NCBI GenBank assembly: GCA_015061525.1
Contig: SUWK01000002.1
Span: forward strand, 31,510 to 95,509
Reading direction: 5' to 3'
From: Lentisphaerota bacterium
Lineage (GTDB): Bacteria > Verrucomicrobiota > Lentisphaeria > Victivallales > Victivallaceae
Length of the DNA stretch: 64,000 bases
Made by a program: the position numbers and the translations under genes. Under the pieces are notes generated by a model that had not been told where the DNA came from, did not search any database, and saw only the letters and a list, made by a program, of their open reading frames with translations. How positions within the stretch are numbered: the stretch's first letter is position 1; each line of letters opens with the position of its first letter. Shown here piece by piece: positions 43,158 to 52,848 of the stretch.

Positions 43158-43206
43158 ATAGCAATCTCCCCTTATCGGGAACACTGCATTTTTCCAAAAC
43201 CGCAGT

Positions 43207-44640
43207 TCACACCGTAGTCAGAACCGGCAGAAAAGGTTCACGGAAAGTGTTGAAGCGGCAGCTGCCGGAAAACGGGGCATCAGCGGAATTAAAATCAATG
43301 GTGAAAATCTCCTGAAATGCACACTCGTAACAGCATATATGGATTTCCAGAATTTTTTCATCTTTCCATGCCGCACTTGCCGCGACTTTGCGTTTCATGT
43401 GATCGTTGAGCTGCAGTTCTCCGCAGCAGTGAAATCCGAATCCGGCAGTCAATATCTCTGTACCTTTCACGGTATCGAATTCCAATCGGCACTCTCTTTC
43501 AGAAAAAGAGACCGACACTGCGGTTATTCCGCTTTTATTTGGCGCGAAGTGCCACGTTTGCGGTTCATGACGCTTTTCAAGTTCTCCGGCTGCAGGATAA
43601 ATCTGCAGACTGCGCAATTTACCGGTAAGTTTTTCCATGTTTTCCGGTGACGGCAGCAGACATTCCTCCTGCACCGCCGGAATAAGTTTCTCCCAGATGA
43701 CCGTCAATATCTGCTGCATATCCTCCACTCCGGCAGTTATGGCGATCGCCATATCTTTTTCAGGAATGACCAGCGCATACTGTCCCGATGCCCCGTCGGC
43801 GCGGAAACCGTAAGAGCTTTTCCAAAACTGATACCCGTATCCGAGTTTCCAGTCCGGCCATTCATTTGCGGAAGTATCCGCCTGTCCGGAGGTCGCCTCA
43901 TGAAGATAATCTTCCTGAATAAGCTGCTGACCATACCATCTGCCGCCATTGAGCAGCAGCTGCGCGAATTTGGCAATATCGGCGGTTTTCAGATACAATC
44001 CCCAGCCGCCGGTATTGATATTCAACGGACAGCACTCCCATATCCCGGGTGTGATACCCAACGGTTCAAAAAGTTTCGGCATCAAAAACTCCCTGACATT
44101 TTCACCTGTCACCTTGTGCAAAACCGCCGAAAGCATGTACGATGCCGCCGAATTGTAAGCGAAATGAGTTCCGGGCTCATAAGAGAGAGCCGAAGCCAAA
44201 AATCCTCTTGCCCAATTACCTTCCGGATCGGCAAGCATACTGCTTCTGGCGCATAGTGCATGACCGCTTGTCATGGTAAGTAAATGCCGCAAAGTCACCT
44301 CTTTCATCCGGGGATCAGTGACCGCAGATTCATACTCCGGAAAAAATGAAATAAGTTTATCGGAAACAGAGAGCAATCTTTCTGCTTGAGCAATGCCGAC
44401 AGCTGCAGAAACAAAACTTTTGCTCAATGAAAACAGTATGTGCGGAATTTCCGGTGAATACGGATGCCACCAGCCTTCCATACAGACTTTGCCGTGACGC
44501 AGAAGCATAATGCTGTGCAAAGAATCAAGTTTTTCCAGTTCAGTAAGCATATCAAGCAATACTGCAGACGGGATCCCTTCTTTTTCCGGAAATGAACGCA
44601 AAAGATGATCTGTTTTCAATTTTTTATCTCCGCCGTTCAT
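43207..44640 (-). CDS. Serine hydrolase of the beta-lactamase/class C esterase family
   Basis: 477 residues with no signal peptide. The catalytic SxxK is visible as SLSKSF near residue 90 and the Tyr motif YNSAASYML near 175; a LRHLLTMTSGHALC segment after SxxK is typical of EstB- and AmpC-like serine hydrolases. Residues after about 340 form an extra C-terminal domain. Enzymes of this group often act as esterases or peptidases rather than lactamases. It overlaps the FAD-oxidoreductase gene by 4 bases and is last of a three-gene operon under the LacI-type regulator at 47995; a role removing acyl groups from glycans is plausible. Confidence 0.8.
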   Translation of the reverse strand: MNGGDKKLKTDHLLRSFPEKEGIPSAVLLDMLTELEKLDSLHSIMLLRHGKVCMEGWWHPYSPEIPHILFSLSKSFVSAAVGIAQAERLLSVSDKLISFFPEYESAVTDPRMKEVTLRHLLTMTSGHALCARSSMLADPEGNWARGFLASALSYEPGTHFAYNSAASYMLSAVLHKVTGENVREFLMPKLFEPLGITPGIWECCPLNINTGGWGLYLKTADIAKFAQLLLNGGRWYGQQLIQEDYLHEATSGQADTSANEWPDWKLGYGYQFWKSSYGFRADGASGQYALVIPEKDMAIAITAGVEDMQQILTVIWEKLIPAVQEECLLPSPENMEKLTGKLRSLQIYPAAGELEKRHEPQTWHFAPNKSGITAVSVSFSERECRLEFDTVKGTEILTAGFGFHCCGELQLNDHMKRKVAASAAWKDEKILEIHICCYECAFQEIFTIDFNSADAPFSGSCRFNTFREPFLPVLTTV

Positions 44641-45815
44641 TGATCAATATGAAACAGGAACCCTTGTTTGCGCAGCTCATTTTGCACTTCTGAAGCAGAC
44701 AGTTCCGCAGGATCGCAATGTTTCTGCAGTGCCAATGCAGCCGCAGTACCGGCAGCTTCTCCGGTCATTGCCGCCGCAGGAATCACCCGGAACGCCTCCC
44801 ACGCATCACCGGTGGTACTGATACAGCGTCCTGCGGCAAGAACTCCTCTGACTTTTTCCGGCAGCAGTGTACCATAGGGCGTTTCCCATATACAAGAGCA
44901 TCTGCGCCAATCCGGGTACAAACCTATAGAGTCTTCAAAATATTTTCCGTCATCGCCATCACTCAATGTCTTCATCCCGGCAATGCGGGCGATCTTCCTG
45001 AATTGTACCATCCCCGGCAAAATAACCGGATAATGCTTTCTGCGGTCATTGCCGGAAGCATAAGCGGCAAGATAATATTTGCGCGCCTCATCCCATGTTG
45101 AACGGATGTGGACAGTATTGGCATATCCATCAAGCGGATCACCGGTTTCAAAATCCGGGGAAATACTGCCGAAAATTTTCATTCCCAATGATGAATCCAA
45201 AGAAAAAACACTGCCATTATCATTTCGTTCCATTATCCACGGAGTCTGATAATTTATACCGCTTTCCACTTCACCTCCGGAGTACCGGATCAATGCCGCT
45301 GAACCGGTGGCATCAATAAAACAACCGGCAGATATTTCCCCTCTGCCTGAGATATTTTCCACCTCAATGGAGTTTATTTTACCATCCGAAGACGTATTGG
45401 CGGAACAGATCAGCGTATCCAGCCAAAGATCGACACCGGCAGCTGCCAATGCTTCATCAAGCGCAAGCGTAAATCCTGCAGGAGAAAAAATCACCTGATA
45501 ACGATTGCCGTGATCAAAACCGTAAAACGCATCCTTCGGACGTCCTCCCCAAGCTGGCGGCAAATCACACGGACTGTACTTCATACTCAATTTCAACAAT
45601 TCTTCTGCGATTCCGAAAAGCACCTGTCTGCCGCGGCCATCGCATAACGGCAAATAAATAAAGATCAAACCGCTGGTGGCAAGACCACCGATAGTGGTCT
45701 GCTTTTCTATCAAAGCCACTTTATATCCGCGTCTGGCGGCACTCAAAGCCGCAGCGACCCCTGCGATCCCGGCTCCGGCGACTGCGACATCATAGTTTTT
45801 TCTGAAATCCACCAT
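44637..45815 (-). CDS. FAD-dependent oxidoreductase
   Basis: About 392 residues. The N-terminal FAD loop VAGAGIAGVAAALSAARRG and the following IEKQTTIGGLATSG are those of FAD-dependent dehydrogenases often found in polysaccharide-utilisation loci of Lentisphaerota, Planctomycetes and Bacteroidetes. The conserved block RGVLAAGRCISTTGDAWEAFRVIPAAAMTGEAAG appears near the C-terminus. The substrate is unknown; sugars or sugar acids are plausible. The ATG at 45815 has AAGGAG 9 bases before it; a TTG two codons earlier is too close to that site. It lies between the GH5-like and serine-hydrolase genes. Confidence 0.8.
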   Translation of the reverse strand: MVDFRKNYDVAVAGAGIAGVAAALSAARRGYKVALIEKQTTIGGLATSGLIFIYLPLCDGRGRQVLFGIAEELLKLSMKYSPCDLPPAWGGRPKDAFYGFDHGNRYQVIFSPAGFTLALDEALAAAGVDLWLDTLICSANTSSDGKINSIEVENISGRGEISAGCFIDATGSAALIRYSGGEVESGINYQTPWIMERNDNGSVFSLDSSLGMKIFGSISPDFETGDPLDGYANTVHIRSTWDEARKYYLAAYASGNDRRKHYPVILPGMVQFRKIARIAGMKTLSDGDDGKYFEDSIGLYPDWRRCSCIWETPYGTLLPEKVRGVLAAGRCISTTGDAWEAFRVIPAAAMTGEAAGTAAALALQKHCDPAELSASEVQNELRKQGFLFHIDQ

Positions 45816-45837
45816 AATCAAAAACTCCTTAACCTGA

Positions 45838-47754
45838 TCAGTTTCTGCGAAATCTCAACACGGTTCCGCTGTTTCCGGGAAGTGTGATGTGCATGGAATC
45901 CTGTTCTGTTCCGGCAACCGTTTCCACCAAACTCCAATTTGGAGCATAAAGTGTGTCGGTCAACTCTGCCGGAGTGTTGTTGACGGCACAAAGCAGCAGA
46001 GAACCGTCCTTATCAAAATGCTCGGTCAAAGTCAGCATCGGTTCATTGCGGGTCACCTCCCGGCGGACACCGGCAAGTTCAGCGATTTTTCGGTAAAGTT
46101 TGCAATAATCTCCGGCAAATGCCCCGGGCTGTTCACATATCGACTGCTCCACCGGCAACGCCGAATACAAAATGGTTCCCCTGCCGCATGCGGTCTTGAT
46201 GAAAACCGGTTCATGCCACTGGTTTTCCGCAAGAACCTCTCCTTTGTCAACAGAAACAGAAAGACGATATTGTGAATCGCAGACAAAACGGAAATCATCC
46301 GCGATCATTTCGGGTTTTTCATTTGTTTTGGAGATCGTTTCCAGTGTGATGCCTGACCAGCTGCCGTAAAACGGTTCCGGAACTCCATTCTCACTTGAGA
46401 TGTAGAGAGTTGCCCCGTTTTCCACAGCTTCCATGATCTTCAGCCATGCCCGACGGTAGATCGCAATACAACATTTCACCGATGGAATAAGATAAAAATC
46501 CGCCTTTTTGAGCGGCTGTTCCGCAGTCTGAAACTCAATGTCAAATCCGGCTTGCTTTGCCAGAATGAAACTCATATAAGCCACTGCCCATTGATCCTGA
46601 AAATCTGTGAGGATACAGACCGCATTTCTTCGCAAAGGCGGCAGCTGTACAGCCGAAGTCATCTGTCCGAACTTACCGATAACATCCATCACCGGCTTGG
46701 GGGAACGATCCTCCCGGAGCAGTCCCAGAGAACGCTCTATGGATATCCAGTCATACGGAGTCTGCTCCAGATGCAGCTGCTCATTGGCGCACCACCAGAG
46801 CAATCCCCGACAGTTGTGGCACCATGAGTTCCACAGCATATTTTCCAGATATCGGGCGGCAACTTTTTCCGAAGAAAGTTCCGGACCGAGATTACCGGCC
46901 TCCTCTACAAAAGCCGGTTTGCCGCCGACATCGGCATAAAGTGCCGTTTCAGCAGCGGCATGGAACGCGTTGCGGATGGTATTTACCGGATCGACCTGCG
47001 AATGAGGCGTATACAGCGGATACGGGTGAGAGCAGAGTATATCGGTCAATTCTGCCTGATCTGCCAGCAGCACACATCTGCCACCGTTATCGTAAACGCT
47101 CAATCCGTCCATTCCGGAAACGATCGGCAGCTCCGGATCCTCCAGCCGGATCGCAGCGGAAACGGCATGGCACCAGTTCCACAATTCAGAGGAAGCTGTC
47201 CACTTGTCCATACAATTGCATTCATTGCCAAGATCCCATGCTTTGATGGCGGGTGTGCCGCGCAATTCACGGACAAACGCCCTGACAAAGCGCACCTGCC
47301 ACTTTATTGCCATCGGATCGGTAAGGATATTGACATTGTAAAATGCCTGCGGTTTATGCATACGGCCCGACATCCAGCCGGTTATAAGACCGACGATCAA
47401 CTGCAGACCGTATCTTTCCGCAAATTCGCAAATTTTTCGGAAACGGCCGATCATCACCGGATCAACGCCATATTTTCCCGGAAAAGTATCCGGCAGCGGC
47501 TCTTCTCCCATGCGTATTTCCATAAAACGGGAACTGCAGGTTTCATGTTTCCGCAACGGTTGAAAATCACTCCACAGAGGAAATACCCGCAAAACCCGGA
47601 GTCCGTTGGCTGCCAATACCCGGAAATCCTCCTCAACCACAGATTCATTCCAGTTGCTCCACATATTGGTTCCGGCATGACTTGCCCAGTAGTTTGCGCC
47701 GACAAAAAACGGTTCTCCGTCGGCAAATATAGAATCATGTCTTGAAGTATTCAT
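45838..47754 (-). CDS. Glycoside hydrolase, GH5/clan GH-A-like
   Basis: About 638 residues without an evident signal peptide. The N-terminal 380 residues look like a TIM-barrel: GLRVLRVFPLWSDF early, DLGNECN (acid/base Glu) near residue 190, and FVEEAGNL (nucleophile Glu) near 290, with WWCANEQ after. The remaining 250 residues are beta-rich accessory sequence including LFDKDGSLLLCAVNN. Clan GH-A enzymes cleave beta-glycans such as mannan or glucan. The start is ATG 47754; a GTG frame opens at 47793 but overlaps the operator. It heads the operon and is divergent from the lacI-type gene at 47995. Confidence 0.75.
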   Translation of the reverse strand: MNTSRHDSIFADGEPFFVGANYWASHAGTNMWSNWNESVVEEDFRVLAANGLRVLRVFPLWSDFQPLRKHETCSSRFMEIRMGEEPLPDTFPGKYGVDPVMIGRFRKICEFAERYGLQLIVGLITGWMSGRMHKPQAFYNVNILTDPMAIKWQVRFVRAFVRELRGTPAIKAWDLGNECNCMDKWTASSELWNWCHAVSAAIRLEDPELPIVSGMDGLSVYDNGGRCVLLADQAELTDILCSHPYPLYTPHSQVDPVNTIRNAFHAAAETALYADVGGKPAFVEEAGNLGPELSSEKVAARYLENMLWNSWCHNCRGLLWWCANEQLHLEQTPYDWISIERSLGLLREDRSPKPVMDVIGKFGQMTSAVQLPPLRRNAVCILTDFQDQWAVAYMSFILAKQAGFDIEFQTAEQPLKKADFYLIPSVKCCIAIYRRAWLKIMEAVENGATLYISSENGVPEPFYGSWSGITLETISKTNEKPEMIADDFRFVCDSQYRLSVSVDKGEVLAENQWHEPVFIKTACGRGTILYSALPVEQSICEQPGAFAGDYCKLYRKIAELAGVRREVTRNEPMLTLTEHFDKDGSLLLCAVNNTPAELTDTLYAPNWSLVETVAGTEQDSMHITLPGNSGTVLRFRRN

Positions 47755-47794
47755 AGCTTTACAATACTCCCTTTTTATAAAAATGAAGTTCACT

Positions 47795-47819
47795 TACATT
47801 ACTTAATGTATTCAATGTA
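47795..47819. promoter_or_regulatory. Probable operator in the GH5-like/lacI divergent region
   Basis: TACATT-ACTT-AATGTA (47795-47810) is a perfect inverted repeat, followed 3 bp later by a third half site AATGTA (47814-47819). On the minus strand TTGCAT and TACATT, 16 bp apart, form a possible promoter whose -10 overlaps this site, which suits repression of the GH5-like operon. Confidence 0.6.
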
Positions 47820-47908
47820 CGCAAAAATGCAAGCCCAAGCACTGAATAAAAAAGAATAACATTACAGTGAACAAAAGATTTTCTCCGGCAATGCCCGCAC
47901 TCGATCAT

Positions 47909-47937
47909 TTGCTTTTTTTGCCGATTTGCAGTATATT
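47909..47937 (+). promoter_or_regulatory. Possible promoter of the LacI-family gene
   Basis: TTGCTT (47909-47914) and TATATT (47932-47937) are 17 bp apart, about 57 bp before the start. Confidence 0.5.
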
Positions 47938-47994
47938 AGAACGGAATAAAAACAGATCATCTGTACGGAAAATATGTAAAATTTATCGGTGGAT

Positions 47995-48999
47995 ATGAAA
48001 AGGATATCTCAAGCACAGATCGCAAAAATGACCGGGGTATCGCAGTGTACCGTTTCCCGGGTGCTGCGCGGCAGCGGAAGCGTGCATATCGAAACAAGAG
48101 AAAAGGTACTGGCAGCTCTGCGCCGTAATAATTACCGCTCACCTGAAGTTCTGCCGGTAGTAGTACTGGTATCACAAGTTTCAGAAAGAGATATTTATGA
48201 CATCCAGATATTGGATGTCATCCATGAAGAACTGGAGAAAAACAATATCGCTTTTGAGGTGATATTTTACAATAATGTTCAGCTTCTGCGCTCACGCAGT
48301 TCGGCTGGTATCCTGTCGCTGTGTTATAACAGCCGTTTTGAACGCGAAGTGAGCGACCTGCTGTCGATACCGATCGTCGGGATCAATACTGCCAGCAACT
48401 TCAGTTCGGAAATTTATACGGTCTGTTCCGATGAAATTGACTGCATGGAAAAAATCTGCCGGGATTTCTTTTACAAAGGACACCGCAGGTTGGGATGTCT
48501 GTGTTACTCCTATTCAAAAGAATATATTCAAAAGCTGCGTTGCGATGAATTCAAAAAGCAGTGCAAACAGCTTGGCATCTATGGAAAAGTCGCTACGCTC
48601 TCCGGCAATCTCGGGGAAGATATCCGTTATCTGGCAGAACATTCAGTAACCGGAATAATCATCGCCAGTGAATATTGGAGCCACGATCTGCAGTCAGCCC
48701 TGAATCATGCAAAGCTCAACATCCCCCAGGATATATCCCTGGTCAGCTGGGGGGCGCGGAATGACTGCGGCAATGAATTTCTGAACTTTAATGTGGTGTA
48801 TCAGGATTACCCTGCCCTTGCCAGAGAAGCGGTAAAACTGCTCATGCATCAAATCAATTATGAATTTGTCGGCACCAAAAAAATCGCCGTGCCATACATT
48901 TACACCCAAAGAGGCAGCGTAGCAGCCCCACATGCCGGTACTGTGCGGAAACACCCCCGGCAACAGCCGGAGTGTACTGCGGAACCGGAAGATAATTGA
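47995..48999 (+). CDS. LacI-family transcriptional regulator
   Basis: About 334 residues. The N-terminal domain (QAQIAKMTGVSQCTVSRVLRG and the hinge LAALRRNNYRS) is a LacI helix-turn-helix; the sensor domain has VVLVSQVSERDIYDIQ and ISLVSWGARNDCG. It lacks the usual conserved TD-x-IA form, so it is a divergent member. GTG 47989 is possible but ATG 47995 is preferred. It is divergent from the GH5-like operon, whose promoter region contains a strong palindrome, and is presumably its repressor. The inducer is likely a glycan breakdown product. Confidence 0.85.
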   Translation: MKRISQAQIAKMTGVSQCTVSRVLRGSGSVHIETREKVLAALRRNNYRSPEVLPVVVLVSQVSERDIYDIQILDVIHEELEKNNIAFEVIFYNNVQLLRSRSSAGILSLCYNSRFEREVSDLLSIPIVGINTASNFSSEIYTVCSDEIDCMEKICRDFFYKGHRRLGCLCYSYSKEYIQKLRCDEFKKQCKQLGIYGKVATLSGNLGEDIRYLAEHSVTGIIIASEYWSHDLQSALNHAKLNIPQDISLVSWGARNDCGNEFLNFNVVYQDYPALAREAVKLLMHQINYEFVGTKKIAVPYIYTQRGSVAAPHAGTVRKHPRQQPECTAEPEDN

Positions 49000-49012
49000 T
49001 GATAAAAAAACT

Positions 49013-49049
49013 GGGGACTGCTGCAGAAACGTTGCGGCAGTCCCTTGTT
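49013..49049. terminator. Bidirectional terminator between lacI-type and ceramidase-like genes
   Basis: GGGGACTGC (49013-49021) pairs with GCGGCAGTCCC (49033-49043) and is flanked by an A-run on the left and TTGTTT on the right, so it can serve both convergent genes. Confidence 0.75.
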
Positions 49050-49068
49050 TATCAATCTTCTTTCGTAC

Positions 49069-50424
49069 TTACTTTTCGGCAAGTTTGCGCCAGTTGGCAA
49101 GCAGAATATCCGCAGTATGGATGGAATAACCGCTGCTGCGCGGAGTGGATTCATAACCGCCCCTGCCGTAGTTCCAACTGTTGGGGATATAACCGCCGCC
49201 GTAACTTTTGCCGCCGTTGCTGTTGCCGTGAGAGGTGACCAGACAGAGCCGGTCATTGAAAATGCTCCGCCGCAGAATCAGACCGATCTCGACAAAGGGT
49301 TCTGAAGGCAGAGAAGCGATGACCGCAGAATCACCGAACTTGATACAGCTCAACAAAAACTCCGGTTTTTCCGTCCGTGCCGCCAGTTTGAGCAAAGCGT
49401 TGGCAAAGTACTTGAGCGCAAACGGCGCACCTTTGGCAAGATCTTCACTGGTCAGATCTTTCACAGATTCGGGACTGTCCACATCAATATCCGGGTACTT
49501 CGCCATCACTGCTTCAGCTTCGGCGATCTCTTCCGGGTCGATCTCACGCACCTTGCTCTTGACTTTACGGGAATGATAAGTCAGCCCTTTGCCCTCAACC
49601 GGGGTCATCTTGTCCCAGACCTTACGGATGCTTTCTGCATAGCCCAAACCGATCCTTTCAGGTTCAGAATAGTTGGTCTGATCCATATCTGTGCTCACAT
49701 CAAAGTGGTTGATATTGCCGGAAGCTCCGATCATGGGCATCACCATCGCTCCGGGAGCCATATCTTTTTCCAGAGAACGGCGCATGAATCCCGGCCAGTC
49801 TGCGGAAACTCCGCAGCCGCCGATGGTATCAGTATGGTTGACGATACTGGTGATAAGCAGTGACAAACCGGCTTCAGTTTTGATACCGAGCATGGGTATC
49901 TGGGGATCTATCTCGCCTTCCGGACGGAGAATGTCCGGATTCAATTTTCCCGGATTGGTGACGACCACCCCGTTTTTCATCCAGTAACGGCGGTTGAATA
50001 TAAAGCGGTGATCCTGCGCCATGCCGCCGAACAACTCTCCCGGAGTCAATTCTGCGGCTGCTGCTTCCAGTGCTTCCACAGCTTTGGCAGCGGCGAACTT
50101 GATATATTTGTCACTGTTGGGTTCACCGTTGATATTGGGAGCGGTATGGGTATGAGTAGCGCAGACCAGAATATTTTTCATGGAAAGATTTTTGATATTC
50201 GCCCGGCGCACTTCCCGCTCAATTGCTTTGTAGAAACGCGATGTGATACAGAGCAGGTCAAACTGGATGATCGCCGCATATTCCCCGCCGCTTTTCAATA
50301 CGACCGCCCGGACTTCCAGATCGTCCAGAATTTTGTTCCACATACGTTTGTTGAAATACCCTGCCAGAGAAATCGGCACTTCCGGGTTGATACATGCTCT
50401 GCCGAGCCCGAATTTGATTTTCAT
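49069..50424 (-). CDS. Neutral/alkaline ceramidase-like protein
   Basis: The 451-residue protein begins FGLGRACINPEVPISLAGY and contains LVCATHTHTAPN, the metal-binding His motif of the neutral ceramidase N-terminal domain, GGMAQDHRFIFNRRYW and ASGNINHFDVS in mid-protein, and FGDSAVIASLPSEPFVEIG near the end, a family-typical block. The characteristic C-terminal Ig-like domain of true ceramidases is absent. There is no signal peptide, so it is cytoplasmic if the start is right. The family includes many bacterial proteins of unknown substrate; a lipid or amide hydrolase role is inference. It is convergent with the lacI-type gene and stands alone. Confidence 0.75.
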   Translation of the reverse strand: MKIKFGLGRACINPEVPISLAGYFNKRMWNKILDDLEVRAVVLKSGGEYAAIIQFDLLCITSRFYKAIEREVRRANIKNLSMKNILVCATHTHTAPNINGEPNSDKYIKFAAAKAVEALEAAAAELTPGELFGGMAQDHRFIFNRRYWMKNGVVVTNPGKLNPDILRPEGEIDPQIPMLGIKTEAGLSLLITSIVNHTDTIGGCGVSADWPGFMRRSLEKDMAPGAMVMPMIGASGNINHFDVSTDMDQTNYSEPERIGLGYAESIRKVWDKMTPVEGKGLTYHSRKVKSKVREIDPEEIAEAEAVMAKYPDIDVDSPESVKDLTSEDLAKGAPFALKYFANALLKLAARTEKPEFLLSCIKFGDSAVIASLPSEPFVEIGLILRRSIFNDRLCLVTSHGNSNGGKSYGGGYIPNSWNYGRGGYESTPRSSGYSIHTADILLANWRKLAEK

Positions 50425-50545
50425 TTGTCTTTTATCCTTTTGTTGACAGTGATTGTCTCACTTTTTTTTACAAACATACACAGCGGGAAAAATACCTTCC
50501 CCGCTGTGTGTCTTTTGATCAATTATCTTTACGGAATGAGTCAAA

Positions 50546-52561
50546 TCACTCCTTATCCTCTCCGACTTCCGCCTGATATTTGGCAATGATCTCGCTGGCG
50601 ACATTGCCGGGAACCTGCTCGTAACGCTCAAAATTCATCTCAAATGAACCGCGTCCCTGAGTCATGCTCCGCAGCTCAGTCGCATAGCGGAACATTTCCG
50701 CCATCGGAACTTCCGCATGAACGATCTGCAATCCCTCATCCGCCGACATTCCCAATACGCGGCCGCGTTTATGGTTCAAATCACCGGTGATATCACCCAT
50801 GTAAGAATCCGGAATGCTGATATCCACTTTCATTATCGGTTCCAGCAAGACCGGTTTGGCATTGGCGATAGCTTCTTTGAATGCTGCTCTGCCGGCGATC
50901 TTGAACGCCATTTCGTTTGAGTCGACCGGATGATATTTACCGTCGTAAACAGAAACTTTGATGCGTTCCATACGGCAGCCGACCAACGGCCCGGAGGTCA
51001 TGACCTCCTGAATACCTTTTTCGATCGCCGGAATAAAGTTTTTGGGAACAGTACCGCCGACCACATCGTTGGTAAACTCATACCCGGCTTCATTGTAGGC
51101 TATACGCAAGTAAACTTCAGCGAACTGTCCGGCACCGCCGGTCTGTTTTTTGTGGCGGTAGTGACCTTCGCCGCTGGCAGTGATGGTTTCGCGGTAAGGA
51201 ACTTTGGGTGTGGAAAGCACCGCTTCGACCTTGAACTGCTCTTTCAAACGTCCGGCAACGATCGCCAAATGCTGATCGCCCATACCGGAAAGGATGAATT
51301 CATGGGTCTCATCATTGCGCGACAAACGGACAGTCGGATCGCATTCAGCGATTTTCTGCAATCCGGCAGCGATCTTCTCATCCTCGCCGTTCCTGGCAGC
51401 GGTAACTGCATAGGACATCGTTGCTCCGGGGAAGACGATCCCCGGCAGGGATTTGCAGTTGGAATTCGCTGCAACGGTATCACCGATCTTGGTATTTTTC
51501 AACTTTGCCACCGCAAAGATCGTACCCGGACCGGCTTCGGTGATGGGGGTCTGGCTCTTGCCGTTCATCATCAGAAGCTGACCGAAACGCTCTTTATGCT
51601 GTTCGGTGATATTGTAAACATCGCTGTCGGCTTTGAATGTACCCGTAACAGTACGGACAAATGCCAGCTGACCGCTGAAAAGATCGTTGACACTCTTGAA
51701 CACCACACCATAAGCATCGCCGGATTCCACGATTTCTTCCGGGCCGCCGGGAAGCGGCACATACTCCAGCGGAGTCGGGAAAAAGTCCACAATGGTATCC
51801 AGAAGTTCTTTCAGACCGATCTCTTTGACCGCACTGGCGGCAAACACCGGGATGGTATTGCCGGCACGGATACTGGCACGCAGACCGCGGCGGATCTCGT
51901 CATCGGTCAACTCTCCACCATCGAGGAAACGCTCCATAAGCTCTTCGTCGGTTTCTGCAATGGCATCCATCCACAGCGCACGGCACTCCGCCACATCATC
52001 AGCGATCTCAGCGGGGATATCTTTGTCAAAAAGCACGTTGACCACACGGGAGAACTCCGCACATTTGCCGACCGGCCAGAAAAGCGGAATAATCACATTT
52101 CTGCCGTGATTCTTACGCATGATCTCCAAAGTTGCCTTGAAGTCGGCGCGATCTTTATCCAGACGGTTCACCAGACCGAAACGGGGAATTTTACGCGCTT
52201 TGGCGATCTTCCACGCACGGGCGGTTCCGATCTGGGGGCCGTCGATAGCATCTATGACAACCACGGCGGCATCCGAAGCGCGAATGGCTCCGACGACCTG
52301 ACCGACAAATTCACCGTATCCGGGAGTATCTGTGAAGAAAAGTTTGGTGTCACGCCATGAACAATTCAGCAGTGAAGCGTAAATACTGGATTGTTTGGTC
52401 TGCTCCTCAACCATGAAGTCGCTTATTGTATTGCGGTTTTCCACCGTTCCGGCACGCTGAATAGCTCCGGTCAATCGGAGGATCTGTTCGCAAAGGGTGG
52501 TTTTTCCGCTGCCGGAGTGACCGGCAACAACGAAATTTCGGGTGTGAGCAGCATCAGACAT
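50546..52561 (-). CDS. Elongation factor G-like translational GTPase
   Basis: About 671 residues. G1 reads AGHSGSGKTTL, differing from the EF-G consensus AHxDAGKTT; G3 is DTPGYGEFVG and G4 is VNRLDKDRAD (NRLD for NKMD). Domains II to V follow, with the domain IV region GTVPKNFIPAIEKGIQE and the C-terminal RGSFEMNFERYEQVP. This pattern is that of the EF-G-like or FusA2 group rather than the main elongation factor. ATG 52561 has AAAGGAGAG 6 bases before it, while the upstream frame to 52600 is unsupported. Not part of an operon; a strong promoter lies just ahead. Confidence 0.85.
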   Translation of the reverse strand: MSDAAHTRNFVVAGHSGSGKTTLCEQILRLTGAIQRAGTVENRNTISDFMVEEQTKQSSIYASLLNCSWRDTKLFFTDTPGYGEFVGQVVGAIRASDAAVVVIDAIDGPQIGTARAWKIAKARKIPRFGLVNRLDKDRADFKATLEIMRKNHGRNVIIPLFWPVGKCAEFSRVVNVLFDKDIPAEIADDVAECRALWMDAIAETDEELMERFLDGGELTDDEIRRGLRASIRAGNTIPVFAASAVKEIGLKELLDTIVDFFPTPLEYVPLPGGPEEIVESGDAYGVVFKSVNDLFSGQLAFVRTVTGTFKADSDVYNITEQHKERFGQLLMMNGKSQTPITEAGPGTIFAVAKLKNTKIGDTVAANSNCKSLPGIVFPGATMSYAVTAARNGEDEKIAAGLQKIAECDPTVRLSRNDETHEFILSGMGDQHLAIVAGRLKEQFKVEAVLSTPKVPYRETITASGEGHYRHKKQTGGAGQFAEVYLRIAYNEAGYEFTNDVVGGTVPKNFIPAIEKGIQEVMTSGPLVGCRMERIKVSVYDGKYHPVDSNEMAFKIAGRAAFKEAIANAKPVLLEPIMKVDISIPDSYMGDITGDLNHKRGRVLGMSADEGLQIVHAEVPMAEMFRYATELRSMTQGRGSFEMNFERYEQVPGNVASEIIAKYQAEVGEDKE

Positions 52562-52620
52562 CAAAATCTCTCCTTTCTTTAATTGAGATGGATTTGACAT
52601 AAATCTGTCTATCTGGTGTT

Positions 52621-52649
52621 ACAATAGCAGTTCACAGAATTGTTGTCAA
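52621..52649 (-). promoter_or_regulatory. Strong sigma70-type promoter of the EF-G-like gene
   Basis: On the minus strand TTGACA (52649-52644) and TATTGT (52626-52621) are 17 bp apart, about 60 bp before the start codon. Confidence 0.75.
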
Positions 52650-52739
52650 GCAGTTTTTTTCAAAAACAGCATATTTTTCTGAAAATTTTTTGCTCCTGCT
52701 ATGAAGTTTACTTTACAAAGTCACTTTCCGGTTCACATG

Positions 52740-52768
52740 CCTGCAGTCTTTGGAAAGGCTTCTGCAGG
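52740..52768. other. Stem-loop in the EF-G-like/GntR divergent region
   Basis: CCTGCAG (52740-52746) and CTGCAGG (52762-52768) form a 7-bp stem around a 15-base loop that itself contains CTTTGGAAAG. A T-run follows about 12 bases later on the plus strand. Its role is unclear. Confidence 0.45.
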
Positions 52769-52848
52769 GATGGTATCTTTTTTTAGAAATGGTTTGCAAA
52801 CATGTACCAAACGCGGGGTTCAAATTATCCTTTTCTAGGGAATAACTC

